Assembly: GCF_000218685.1 (NCBI RefSeq) | Contig: NW_006763291.1 | Span: forward strand, 1,892,308 to 1,956,307 | Source: Serpula lacrymans var. lacrymans S7.9 | Taxonomy: Eukaryota; Basidiomycota; Agaricomycetes; Boletales; Serpulaceae | Length of the DNA: 64,000 nt | Direction of reading: 5' to 3' | Part shown: positions 11,560-23,525 of the stretch, in pieces | Position numbering within the stretch: position 1 is the stretch's first letter | Layout: every line of letters begins with the position of its first letter | The notes under the pieces: model-generated | What the model saw: the letters and a program-made list of their open reading frames with translations, nothing else | Databases searched by the model: none | Told to the model about the DNA's origin: nothing | Made by a program: the position numbers and the translations under genes

Positions 11560-12434
11560 AAAAAAAAAATGGTGCGAAGCACTCATCCATACGACACGTA
11601 TTGTGTTTTCGAGAACAATAGAGGCAGTTTTCCGATCCTATGGCAGCTGTATCAGGTTCGGTGATAAATTCATACTTTTCTCTGCTGGGAAAACCATTGG
11701 GACATTGATTGGACCTGTGGTCCACACAAAGTGTTCGGCATTTGAAACAGCCAGCGTGACGATTGAGAATATCGCGTTCGACCTGAGTAAGAGCGGGGGA
11801 GGCGAACAGAAGCGGTAATGTTCACTTTACTGAGGTGTTGCTTGTTGTAGACGTTGGCTTTGACATCTTTGTTGGTACGCTTTTTTCATTCTGCTTGTGA
11901 CTTGGCAGTATTAGCGATTTCTTCTAGACGAGCTGAGCGTCTCTCGTCGAAAGCCTCAACGGCACATATCTACTGAGTCACATCTTCTTCGGTTATGTTT
12001 TCGTAATAGTAGTCTAGAGCAAGTCCGTCGTCCATGTTATTTTCGAGTAGACACTTCATCAGAATGTCGTTCAGATGAAAAGCGGTCCCTCGTAGTAAAC
12101 AGTTTTGTGACTGGCATTCGATAGCCCAGTCGCAGAACGGTCGCGAACCTTGCTTACTGTTGAAGATTTTTTTGAGAACACCAGCTGCCCAGTCCAGCAG
12201 AAGACACACGGTACGTAGCTCGGACATGTACTCGTCGAAAGATAGGGAGCTGATTCGAGCTTGATTCACTTGATACCAGTTCCGCACTTTTGGATCCTGG
12301 ATGCTCCAGACGACTGTTCGGACTTGTACTGCAGCTGGGGTCGATTTGTGCATGAAATAGCATTGACAAGATATTTCCCAAGCTTCGATAACTTCAGGAG
12401 TGAATGTGCCGGGAGTGAGTATGTCGGGAGCCAT
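11560..12434 (-). pseudogene. Ty3/gypsy-type gag relic
   Basis: The frame starting at 12434 begins MAPDILTPGTFTPEVIEAWE and contains an internal SRPFCDWAIECQSQN block. This pattern is common in the gag of basidiomycete gypsy elements. The frame stops after about 154 residues. Further along the minus strand, in another frame, a Cys/His-rich stretch (DHRSNQCPNGFPSREKY, then CLYCSRKHNTCRMDEC) is consistent with the C-terminal zinc-knuckle region of the same protein. A run of about 18 T on the coding strand (11551-11569) ends readable sequence. It is broken and presumably inactive. No LTR was recognised next to it. Confidence 0.65.
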
Positions 12435-13284
12435 GATAGTTCTGTGAACAGCTTTTTGAGAACAGTGAGAATAGAGTGAGGATGGATAGGAAGACGGCGG
12501 GAAGAAAGATAATGTAGTGTCACGAGCAACCGGGGTTTAAGTAGTTCGTTGTACAAACAATCCATCCACATGAGTAATGACATATAAACAGTTGCCGCGG
12601 CGAGTGTCAATGTCCAATGACCAGATTACAAGTGTTACCACAACGGTAGAATTCGAATAGCAGAATAATAAGAAAATAGGATCAATGAGAAGCCTTACCA
12701 GCGATAATTTTACCACCAGCACGTCCGCGAGTCTATTTATCCTTTAGGTTCAAGCTGACCATTATGTCTCTCGAAGATCTCTATGGCTCTGCGGGAACAG
12801 TCCAATCATCGCGGTTTGTGTCTTTAACAGTGTTACTCCTCAGTTTATGACAGCTGATAAGCCAGGAGAAGGTGTCAGTCAAAACTTTTGCGTTGTTCAT
12901 ATTATTATGCTGGGTTATATGTAGTGATGCTACATGCTACAAAATCAATTGATATAATCGATGATGTGATGGATGAGGTTGGACCTGCCTAGATACTATA
13001 ACGGCCGACATCCGAGTCCAGACGTACAAACATAGGGGTTCAACGGATTAGGTCGACACCTGCATTTTCTCCAATGTCACCTTATGCCCACCGGTCTCAA
13101 TATACACGGGCCGGTTAAGAGCCCTGATATGTCTGATATACGTTGGAGCTGGAACTACCACAAGACCTCAGGCCTCAGGCTCCAGCACGGTCAAGTGACT
13201 TTTTAACTCCTAAGGTGGTCGTAGTGAAAATCCATTTATATTCCATGGCTGAGATGGACTCACTCACGTCCTTGCACTTGCACC
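12435..13284. other. Intergenic, no gene seen
   Basis: This lies between the gag relic and the second SDR. I see no conserved coding frame. The last few hundred bases are the likely promoter of the 13285 gene. Confidence 0.45.
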
Positions 13285-14432
13285 ATGACGAATCTCCCCG
13301 AGCCAAAAGGCGTCGCTGCCATCCTCAACCCAAACGCATGTCCATCTGTCCATCGCTCCATCTTCTCTGACTTTGCCCTCCCTGGACGCGTTGCAGTCAT
13401 CACAGGCGGACACAGAGGCATAGGCCTCGAAATGGCGTTCGCGCTCGCAGAAGCGGGTGCGATTGTCTATTGCGTCGACTTGCCAGCATTTCCCGATTCC
13501 GACTGGGAAGCAGTGAAACAGCATGTTGACAAGCTGTCCCCCCTATCTGAGGAGATTGTACGAGGCGCTGCCAACAAGCCGTCGTCCAAATCAAAGCTCG
13601 TATACATCTCTGCAGACGTGACAGACCAGGACGGCACGCGTGCTGTATTCAAGCACATCGCTGAAACGGAGGGTCGCGTAGACGTCTGTGTTGCATGCGC
13701 AGGGATCCTTAGGAGTGCAGAGTGCTTGGAGTACCCGGGCGACGAGTTCAGGAAGGTTCCTATCATTCCGACTAGTATCATGCGTCTTGGACGCTGACAT
13801 CATGACGTCATAGCTGATCGACATTAATGTCAACGGGGTGTTCTTCACGGCCCAAGCTGCTGCACGTCAGATGGTACGCCTTGGCATCCCAGGCAGCATC
13901 ATCTTGATTGCATCCATGAGCGGTAGTATTGCAAATAGGGTCCGTAGTCTAACCTGCACCAGTCAGCATTAATCATAACAAGATACGTAGGGACAAAATT
14001 TCGTCGCCTACAACACTAGCAAGTCCGCCGTTCTCCAGATGGCTCGGAGCATGGCTTGCGAGCTGGCCCCACAGAAGATTCGCGTGAACACGATCTCCCC
14101 TGGCTACATTCTTACCGAGTACGTCTCTGTGATAATGCATGTGTGGGATGAACTGATGCTGAGTACTTGTGCTTTTTTGGCGTGAAGTATGACCAAGGCG
14201 TATCTGGATCCTCAGCCTAAGCTTCATGCCGAGTGGTCGTCGCAAAATCCCATGGATAGACTCGGACGACCAGACGAGTTGCGTGGTGTTGTCACCTGGC
14301 TTGCATCCGATGCCTCTACCTACTGCACCGGTAGCGAGTAAGCTAATTCTGCATTCACATCCTTTACATCCTTGCTCACAGACGTCGCCTCTTCTCAGTA
14401 TGATCGTTGACGGAGGGCATAGAGCTTGGTGA
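13285..14432 (+). CDS. NAD(P)-dependent short-chain dehydrogenase/reductase (copy 2)
   Basis: Five exons (13285-13755, 13814-13939, 13991-14118, 14188-14337, 14399-14432) give 302 residues. Exons 2, 3, 4 and 5 are exactly 126, 128, 150 and 34 nt, the same as in the copy at 336, so the two are paralogues. Motifs are TGGHRGIG, Asn in LIDINVNG, Ser in LIASMSG, YNTSK, and the C-terminus VDGGHRAW. It lacks about 12 N-terminal residues present in copy 1. Asp after VYCV at the end of beta-2 suggests NAD preference (inference). A sugar or polyol substrate is likely but not demonstrable. Intron 1 uses a weak donor (GTTCCT). The gene converges on mL41, with 139 bp between stop codons. Confidence 0.92.
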
Positions 14433-14571
14433 AGGGGGGGAAGGGAAAAGAAAAGGAAGTATATGTATTATCTGTATAAATATATCAATGTAAATGGAAT
14501 GTAGCATCACAGTCACCCGCATCTTGCCCATCTTCTAGTTCACCTTCCTGTACACCTCTCAAAAGGCAGAA

Positions 14572-15016
14572 TCAACTTGGAGATGTCTGTGGATTGCGGG
14601 GAAGTCTTTCCCAGAGCTCTCTCTTCTGTGCCGTCGACAATTTGACATCAAGGCCAACGTATGGCTTTAGCTGAGAGAATCAAATTAGAGAAACCACAAA
14701 AAGGAAAGGCAAAACAGCGCGCATACTGTAGATTCTTTCATATCCGCAACAGAAGGTGCGATGAAGATGCGCACTTTTTCGTCCAAGAGACGATACTTTG
14801 CTGAACCTCCAATGACATGTTTTCCTGGAGCACCCGTGCGGTGACCACCTGGAAGAAATGCTTGCCGAGTGCCTATATTTTGATATTTTTACTGTCAGTC
14901 ACTACGAAGAAACGCAGTTATTTTCACAAATGACCTTTGTAGAAATCCTTGTTTCCACGTTTTGGAGTGAGTGCTCTCCGAGATGCTTTGGACAGACAGA
15001 CTACAGTTGGATGCAT
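14572..15016 (-). CDS. Mitochondrial large-subunit ribosomal protein mL41 (MRPL27-like)
   Basis: Three exons read on the minus strand (15016-14935, 14872-14727, 14670-14572) give 108 residues. The core is GNKDFYKGTRQAFLPGGHR, TGAPGKHVIGGSAKYRLLDE, then KVRIFIAPSVADMKES and LKPYVGLDVKLS. It corresponds to the mL41 family signature, where Gly-rich sequence precedes EKVR-hydrophobic-PD and LKPYV. The short basic N-terminus (MHPTVVCLSKASRRALTPK) fits a mitochondrial presequence. mL41 is a structural protein of the mitochondrial 54S subunit. All junctions are GT-AG and phase-consistent. The exons are short, which is why the gene is easily missed. It is divergent with TSR3. Confidence 0.88.
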
Positions 15017-15161
15017 GGCGCGTTCAGTACAAGATCGTTGAGTTTGCGGTAGGAAAAATGACTACTGTTTCGTGGTTAGGGTTAGTCGGCCCGAACTCAC
15101 ATCTAACCATGATCGAAAGAAAGACTGCTTACATTCAACCATCTCACTACAAAAATCAAGC
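15017..15161. promoter_or_regulatory. Shared divergent promoter mL41 / TSR3
   Basis: Only 145 bp separate the two ATGs, so both promoters and both 5' UTRs must lie here. No TATA box or known motif stands out. This is inferred from spacing alone. Confidence 0.6.
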
Positions 15162-16549
15162 ATGGGCAAACAGAAATCCTCCTCAAAGCCTTCATCTTCC
15201 AGAGGGAGGGGAAGCAGAAGAGGTGCTCAACGCGGTGGTAGACATCCTCAATCTCGAACATCCGAAGGTCAAAGCGCATACGAAACTGGATTCAACGAAA
15301 TCCGACCAGATAGTGCAATCGACAACGGCGAAGCTCAGGATGATAATCAGGACGCCGACGGTAAGTATCACCCCATGTATTACTTGTGCTGCACTTCTCA
15401 CATTTTCTCAGAAACGCCGCAAAGGGTCAAGATCGAGGTCCCAGTTGCCATGTGGGTCAGCAAAGACCTGGTTTACCGTCGAATAATGGCTGATCATCTT
15501 TCTGCTCTCAAATACTAGGACTTTGACCACTGCGATCCACGTCGCTGTTCAGGAAAGAAGCTCTCCAGGTTGGGTTTGATCAAGGAACTCAAAGTGGGAT
15601 CACGGTTCCGCGGGATTGTCGTTTCGTGAGCATCTTCCTCTCACCCCGTCAGTCTACCAGGTTCTGCATTTCGAGATGCACCCTCTCATAAATCCCAACC
15701 CATTCCACCTTTTAAACAACCGCTTATTCACTTATTCAGACCGAAAGCTACCTCGATCATAAGTCCAGCTGACAGAGAGATCGTGCAAGCCAACGGCCTC
15801 GCCGTCGTCGAGTGTTCGTGGGCCAAACTCGATGACGTCCCGTTCTCAAAAATAGCTAGCCCGCATGAACGTCTCTGTGCGTAAATATTCCTGAGCATTC
15901 TGACTTGCGATCTTATAGCAATATCCAACAGTGCCATATCTAATGGCCACGAATCCCACAAACTATGGAAAACCTTGGCGTCTCAATTGCGTCGAAGCTC
16001 TCGCCGCTGCATTTTATATCACGGGCTTTGACGAGTATGCAGAGACTTTGTTAAGTGGGTTTGGATGGGGCGGGTCGTTTTATAAAGTCAATCGGTGCGT
16101 CAGGCATTTCCTCTAGGTTCAAAGCTACGAGAAGCTTTCGTAGCTTTTCGCCGTCTTGATACGGTCAACTATATGACGAATATAGATATTCTGACTGAAT
16201 TTCATTATATTTAGAGTCTACCTCGAGCGATACAAAATGTGCACATCAAGCGCAGATATCAGCACCGTCCAGGAGACCATTATCCAAGAACTGGAGGCGA
16301 GCTATGAAGAGTCACGACGGGGAAAAGGTACGTTTTCTTTTTGTCGCCGGTGCTGGCAACCATTGGTGCTAAGCTAAACTGTCAATTTTCGGGGCTTAAG
16401 CTACCAATTCGGGGAGCACAGAGGATTTGTTGATGCCTAATCCGAATCATGCACCATTGTCACCAGATGACGATAGCGATGCGGAATCTGCGTCTGGATC
16501 AGACGAGGGAGGAGGCCCAGGAGAAAGAGAGAGTATATCTGCAGACTAG
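15162..16549 (+). CDS. TSR3: 18S rRNA aminocarboxypropyltransferase Tsr3
   Basis: Seven exons (15162-15360, 15412-15455, 15519-15625, 15740-15876, 15932-16094, 16215-16327, 16401-16549) join to 303 residues. Family motifs are clear: DHCDPRRCSGKKL, PADREIVQANGLAVVECSWA, KLDDVPFSKI and LNCVEALAAAFYITGF. Tsr3 transfers the acp group from S-adenosylmethionine to a hypermodified uridine of 18S rRNA (U1191 in yeast) late in 40S maturation in the cytoplasm. The N-terminus is basic and low-complexity (Ser/Arg/Gly) and the C-terminus is acidic, both usual for fungal members. The ATG at 15162 is chosen because it starts the MGKQKSSS segment and leaves room for the divergent promoter. Confidence 0.93.
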
Positions 16550-19500
16550 AGCTGGCAACATGCACGCAACGCAACTCACTTTTTTTTTTTTTTTTTTTTT
16601 TTTCATTTGCAGTTTTTTGATTGGGCTCAAACAGTACATGGGCAATAAGTTATTTCAGTCCCTGGATTGCTGTCCAAAAAGCAGTGTACAAGCTATGTTG
16701 TGAAATGGCACATCCAAATCTGGGTTACCAGTATTGCACCTGAAATCTTCCCTGCTATTACTATCCTTTATCGGTTCTCTTCTTGACCTTCCCCACTAAG
16801 CACACATAATCAATGATTGTAGGAGTATCACCAATGTGTGTACACCTGTGTTGGAATATATTTACGTTTATATAAAAGTTGCAATATCAAGAGCGGTACA
16901 TGTAACAACTAAAGTGTTTGATGGAACACCCACACTATGGGTACTTCTACGGCGTCTAACGAGGACCGAGTCACAGGAAAAAAGGAACACAAAGCAGAGT
17001 TCTGATCTTGTGAGTAACAGAACTGCGTTACAATAGGCACCCAAGCACCTACTTTACGATTTACTTTTACTTTTACTTTTCATTTTTCAAGTCATGTGAC
17101 CACTCATTCTACTTTATGTCGGATATTTCCATTCCTCGTTGCAAGATCACGTGATTGAAATGATCTGATAAGACAAGAAAAATTGGTTATTCCCAGGAAG
17201 GTCCCCAGGGCTATTCTGGGACCCTCCCAGGAACTTCCGGCCATACTGGAGAGAACTATTATTGAGACAACCACCTTTACATAAACAAACTTCCTTGTGT
17301 GTGTGCTGCTTCTTCATACCATTCCACCGGCATCATTCAGTAAGTGCTAAGCATTAGATCATAATAGCAGGCCTAGGTAAGCTATTAAATAGTATATTCT
17401 ATAGCTTTACAGAGTCATCAATTAGAAATTACACTATCAGAGTATTTTCTTCACTGTTCTGCCCTTTTCGCAGATACCAAAAACCAGCTCAACAACCTTT
17501 GTTTTGTCAGCATAAGCCCTGACAGGTATCTACTCAGTTGGAGGTTTCCAGGCTTAATTCAGCCTTCAGCATATTTCAAGATGGCATTTGTTGTTGATTG
17601 CAAGATCTCACTGAGGCAGTGCTACTTAACCAAGGAGGCAATAGCATGTTTGAAGATGAACTGGATGTGCACAACACTGTTGCATCTTGCTGGCTTGAAC
17701 CAATGGAGGATCAGTGTGGGATCAGAGCGTGGCAGTGTCTTTTACACTGTCTGTGCAAGTTTTCACTTAGTCTTGGTAAAAGGGACATGTACCTCCAAGT
17801 TGATCTCAAGGCCTATCACAGTTGGACCCCATGAGATAGAAATAGTACAAGTCTTGTTGTGACTCTATGATGATAATGGAGTGAGTGTCTTCTCTTGTAA
17901 CAATATAAGGCTAATATTTTTTTGCTTGCAATCATATAGCATTCTCTTGCAAATGAGCTCCCAAAATTCAGCTCATGTGGGGACCAAATCTAAGGAATCA
18001 ATTTTTCTATTGCATTCATGTCATGGTTGTCCAACCCATTCCCTGTCATTCCTCTTGCCATTGGATTAGAAGTCACGGCTGGTACTCTGTTACTTTTGCC
18101 TTTCTTCTTCTTATTTTCCTTTCACACTTGCATCCTATCATACTTACAATGTAGGAGATCCATCTCCAACCCCCAAAAAGATATCCCAATGGCATAACAC
18201 TGATCAAGAGCTATGCGCAGAAATACTTTGGTGAGAGATTAATCAGCGATACAGACTGTGACTCAGCACCTTCCCATGGGCTTGCTGATCCAGCCAATCA
18301 TACATCCCTTACTAAAGACTTCTCCCACACAATTGTAATTATGATAGATCATACCATTTCTTCCTTTTTCTTATTGGTTAACTATTTGGTCAGACCACTC
18401 TTTTATCTTTTCTCCTTTTGGTCTGACCTCTGCTGTTTATTATATAAGGAGTAGATATTCTATGTATTATTCCTTAGTTCAATATTAGTTTGTATTTGCG
18501 TTTATATCAATACTCTTCAACATCAATACTCTGATCCACCGCCTTCTTCAAGGACTTGGCCAGACATTTGTTGTTGTTATATAGCTCCATATTCATTGCC
18601 TGACAGCAAGAAGCCCAACAAGAGCCTCATCAGGAAAGACCTAGTTGCCTTTTATAGCTATCATAGCCACCATAGTGCTATAGTATGCCTAGACAAGTCC
18701 CTATTATATAGCTCTATATAGCAGCACTATTTTGAGCCATTTGCTATGCCTGCTATAGTAGCACATTTGTGATGTACATCATTGCCTTTACTATGGCTGC
18801 TTTCATAGGGTATAAGAGAAATCATAATTCTGGATTCTTGTTTCAAATCAATCATACTAAATTTACTTGTACTATAGCATATAGCAAACTGTCAGTATTT
18901 ATTCCTAATACTGTTATATGACATGCATAGAGTAAACTACTGTAATGAAGTGAACCCCCACAAACTAGAAAATTCTCTCAACTTCCTGTTTGGTCTTAAA
19001 ATACTTATTCACTATGGTCAACATTTAATATTATTGTATAAATACACTTTGACAATACTCACAGAATTTCATGAATAACTTGATAAGTTTTCTTTATAGT
19101 TTGTCAAGCCTTGATGAATAGTGCAAGCATCTGTTAAGTGATTATAAGTATAGGTATAGATATAAATGGAGGAATGTACTTTGGCTTGTTAACCTATTCA
19201 CACATATTCATTGGAATCATTGCCAGGGCAATCTACCTTGCATGATTTGGGGTGTTTTTATGATCGTGTCCCTCAGCGTGATCATTCCTACTACCAGTTA
19301 TATGGGTCCATTGCCTCTCCGACTTCACCACAGATCCCAAATGACATTGCCAATCTGTTATTTGCACATGAAAAAAAAAACCCCTATCTACCATCGAGAA
19401 CAAAATTGTAAATGACCTGCTCGACACCCACCTGCATTTTTACCATGACCATTGCAAATGGTGTGGTGGAATTGTTATCATCAAACACTCTTGTTCAGAT

Positions 19501-19789
19501 CCTTCTGCCGCCACACACCTCTCCCAAAGAGATATTGGCCTTTTGAATATCTTGGTTTTTGTGTACGTTCTCTTACTCCCTGTGTTCTGTGTTTTACTAA
19601 TTTTCTACAGCGTCATTGCATTTTATCACCTCATTTGAGCCTGCATAGATTACTGTACTGTACTCTCATTTGACTGTTATACATTTCTAAATTTTCAAAA
19701 TAAAAAATTGGTGTACCGCGTTGTATACAGACCTTGGTGTATACTGTTAAGTGGCCTTTTAGGTGCCAGGGGTGCCCGGAGGGCAATGC
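16550..19789. other. Start of transposon island; no gene recognised
   Basis: Downstream of TSR3 the sequence becomes AT-rich with a long T run (16581-16602) and only short, unconserved frames. An open frame at 17581-17862 and others nearby show no recognisable domain. A stretch near 18347-18520 has the composition of a fungal LTR (TATA-like TATATAAGG) but has no second copy in the window to define its ends. Confidence 0.4.
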
Positions 19790-20305
19790 CATTATATAGA
19801 AAATATTTACAAAATGATCATGCTCAAGGCAGGCAACATAAAGAGAATATTTTGTAGATAATATTTATAAAATTATCCAAGGATCCACTCTAAATTGCAT
19901 TATCATTGATCCTAAGCATTTATTATGAAACATTTCAAACTCATATCTTCCTTATATTCAACCCTTATCCACAGCATTTTTTTGAAATTATTTCTAATTA
20001 TCTTCCAGACTGTTTTCATCCTTGAGTTGCAGCTTTGATTCACAATCAAAGCTGCAGTCCAATGGTGAACATGTCACATGTCACATAATTCCTTGTGTGA
20101 CTATTTTCCTGAAATTTGATTGAATCCTGCCAGCTGAGTTGTTCTGAATCTTATCTAAATGTTTGATGCCATTACATCATCATGGTGCCCAGTGAAAAGT
20201 TGCAATCTAGAAATATGGGAAAAGCTTGAAATAGAAGTAAACATATAAATATATAGACAAATGACAACATATCACGGAAATCAGTGATCAAGTGACTCAT
20301 TGGCA
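19790..20305 (-). repeat. Interspersed repeat, copy 2 (empty site for the MITE)
   Basis: This is the reverse complement of 7195-7935, with the near-perfect hairpin TTGCAGCTTTGATT...AATCAAAGCTGCAG preserved. At 20250-20252 it has an uninterrupted TAT (ATA on the other strand) where copy 1 carries the 287-bp foldback. The copy diverges at both edges. Confidence 0.78.
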
Positions 20306-22457
20306 TCATCAGGAAAATGCCGAGAACTTAATAACGACTTTTAGCAAAATGTTTGACGTACTGAAAGATTTTTGATTGTTTCAATGTGAGCTGTTGGTAT
20401 GACAAGAGTGAAAACCCCCATAATCTGTGATTAATTGATAGAAGAAAATGGGTGAGTCTTATGCTATCTGACGAGAGGGCACCAGCAATAATGCTCTTTG
20501 TTCACAAGGTTTTTTCCATCCTATCTGTCCTTATACTTCTATGGTGTAAGAATTTTCACCCAATAATATGTCCTAAAATTCGCTCAGATTAACTGCAGTC
20601 ATGTTATAACAGATTCTTACTGCAAATGGCAATAACAATGGTCGTGTGAACGACTCAGCATGTGATGGCTCATTCGAAATTTTTGCTCTATCACCATCTC
20701 ACAATGTCCTTCTTTGATGCGGCAAGTAACACCGCCATTCTCGCTGACGCTTTTTGCAGTCTGTCACTCAACTCACGCAGGTACTCAAGCAGGCTTTCAA
20801 GCATGGTCACAGTGTAATTCAATTTAATTACTACGGTCTCAGGCTTAGAGGGTGGTACTGGTACTGTCACGGTATTATCAACATAATAGGGTAGTGTTAT
20901 ATAGGTTTGTTTCAAGTTCTGGGATAATTAATATCTTCCATTCACTGCATTGTACCCAGAAACAAATGTAGTAATAAAACTATGTGAAACTCAGCCGCTT
21001 CCCAAGAGGCTATAGAAATGACTGAGGTATTTCTATACTAAACTCCCTACTACTTATAGCCGGAGGTGCTACTCGCTATAGTATAATGACTCCTAGGAGT
21101 ACAATTGTGCTCCTAGGAGAACAATGGTGACTCCATGGAATGGTGGCTATGCTCCATGGAGAACAATGGCTGCTTCGGCAGAGACCGGGTTTATCCAGTT
21201 TTGTCATGTAGAACATGTTATCTCATGTATATCAAGCACGTGCTTTCTTTACTCAGGATATTTGTATTCTGATACTGCTTATGCTTTAGATGCTTTGCGT
21301 AATCGGAACAGACAGGGGCGCAACTACTCTGATAGTGGCGTACACCACTTCCCTTATATGTGCAGTCACCACTATCACGGCATGACACTGCGTCATTCTT
21401 CGCCTCCAGCTGCACTATGTGCTACGAAGTCACTATCTTTCAAAGTTTCACTCAACAAATGTAGAGAATATGGCATGAAAAAGAATATGTCCAAAGCAAA
21501 CAGTGATCCGCCCTGCTGTCTCAATTTTCCTTCCACAGCGTGCTGACTGAGAGTGTCCACACTGCAAGCGTGTATTTATAAGGATGTGAAATGCACCAAT
21601 GAATCACCCGAGGTATTGCAAAAGTGCTAAATCTCAGGCTGTTAGGTGTGCTGGTAAAGAAGACAACAGTGCTGGAGATAGGAGGCCCAAATCACTTTCA
21701 ATTTTAGACCTATTGGAGGTCCTCCCACAGTGTCCTGGTGTTCAGGCCGCTATGTCACCTACTCATCACCGTTTAACGATGGATGTTCTCGAGTGTTCCA
21801 CATCACATTCAAGTACATTAGACTGTATGGATGCTAACTGTGATATATCCGATTCCAGTGATGTCCGAGGTGGCAATGATGGCAATATTTCTATGCCCCC
21901 CGAGCATGATTGTACCAGATCAATTTTGTTAGGCGAAGGCGAAGTTTGGGTTGAGTATCAACCAGCTTCAGGAAAAGAACCAAGGATCATTTCACCATCC
22001 TACTTAGAGACACCTTCGGTCACAAGTATACTTGCTCCACCTTATGCCGCCGTGGCATCCTTTTCACACAAGAGCTGATTTTGAGCAGTCAGAATTGTTC
22101 ATTTGTACTGGTGCATCCGATGCAACTATTAATACACAGCTCAAGATCATACACACCGCATCACCATTCTCCTGAAAGCAACAATAATATTACGCTCAAG
22201 TCCGCTCAAGACTTACATGCCACTTTGCATGGTATATCAACAAATAGCAATATTTCATCTGTAAGCTTCTTGAACGCTCCCTCTTGCTCACATCTAAGGT
22301 TAACTCTGAGGCGGTATTGCACGGAAAAAATAGAAGTACCCTACTTGAATCACGATACGCGTAGCTACTCGCTTCGCTCCAAGGACCCTCTTCCTGTAAT
22401 ATTGGACATCATAGAAGATGAGACCATACACAATTGTCTTATGCTCTATCCCAGAAC
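20306..22457. other. Transposon island; unassigned open frames
   Basis: No domain was recognised. Two plus-strand frames (21599-22078, 159 residues, Ser/Asp-rich; 22081-22467) are open, but I know no family for them, and the second runs into the solo LTR at 22463. They may be TE remnants or host sequence captured in the island. I do not call them as genes. Confidence 0.3.
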
Positions 22458-22462
22458 GTCGG

Positions 22463-22875
22463 TGTAACAACCAAGAGTTAGTTACTCTGGTGCACAACTC
22501 AGACAAGCAAAAGAGTAATGAGTGGGAGTGGTTACCTCTTAGGTAGGACCGAGTTAGTTGTGGGTAAACAACAGGAGGACTCGCTGAGGAGTCTCCTGGA
22601 TCTATTGGGTATTTACACTACTACAGGTTTGTTTGTACATATGTACTATAGAGTTAATGGAGGCAGTGGCTGATGATGTCATGGGGCACAGCCTGTGTGA
22701 CCAGCTCCACTGCATGAGATACTTGTAGCTAAAATAAGAAGAAACGCAGCACAGCGCAAGAAAGTTGGAGTTTGAACAAAAAGGAAAGTGCTGCATGGCG
22801 TAGTGTGTGAAAACTATAGAAGAAAGTTGAATAGGAGAATGAAAATTAAAGGTCCAAAAATTGTGTATCGTAACA
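22463..22875 (-). mobile_element. Solo LTR, gypsy family, minus orientation
   Basis: Read on the minus strand it begins TGTTACGATACACAATT and ends TTGGTTGTTACA, 413 bp. Perfect 5-bp duplications GTCGG flank it (22458-22462 and 22876-22880), so it is a solo LTR left by recombination. It is the same family as the LTRs at 23105 and 29961. Confidence 0.9.
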
Positions 22876-23104
22876 GTCGGTATATTGCAGATCCTAATGG
22901 GGGGATCATGAGGATGTGGGAAGAATACCCGTGGTATGTTTTACTCAATCATCAGGTAACTGTGTCCCATGACTCTCTTCTGGCTGTATAGACACGTCTA
23001 GGGAACAATGCAGTAATAATATATGTACAGATTTACACAGACTCCACCCATGTCACAGTACACGGAAATGTAAAGTACTGGGGTGTTTATTTATGGGTCG
23101 GTAA

Positions 23105-23520
23105 TGTTACGATACACAATTTTCGGACCTTTAATTTTCATTCTCCTCTTCAACTTTCTTTTGTAGTTTTCACACACTGTGCTATGCAACACTTTCCATC
23201 TTTGTTCAAACTCCACCTTCTCGTGCTGCGCTGCCTTTTCCTTATTTTTAGCTACAAGTCTCTCACGCAGTGGAGCTGGTCACACGGGCTATGCCCCATA
23301 ACATCATCAGCCACTGCCTCCATCAACTGTATAGTACATATGTACAAACAACGCTGTAGTAGTATATAAACCTCAATAGATCCAGGAGACTCCTCAGCGA
23401 GTCCTTCTGTTGTTTACCCACAACTAACTCGGTTGCATCTTAAGGGGTAACCACTCCCTCTCACTACTCTTCTTGCTTGTCTGAGTTGTGTGCCAGAGTA
23501 ACTAACTCTTGGTTGTTACG
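23105..23520 (+). mobile_element. Solo LTR, gypsy family, plus orientation
   Basis: 416 bp, starting TGTTACGATACACAATT and ending GGTTGTTACG. It is flanked by perfect 5-bp duplications GGTAA (23100-23104 and 23521-23525). It is homologous to 29961-30375 and to the inverted copy at 22463. Its own target duplication shows it is an independent insertion, not the partner LTR of either neighbour. Confidence 0.9.
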
Positions 23521-23525
23521 GGTAA

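Noticed and set aside
18347..18520. Copia-type solo LTR
   Set aside because: Composition is suggestive, but no second copy in the window and no clear duplication define its ends.
21599..22467. Two adjacent open frames as host genes
   Set aside because: No domain, no splice context, location inside the transposon island, and the second overlaps a solo LTR.
22463..23520. One LTR retrotransposon bounded by 22463 and 23105 LTRs
   Set aside because: The LTRs are in opposite orientation, only 229 bp apart, and each has its own 5-bp duplication, so they are separate solo LTRs.
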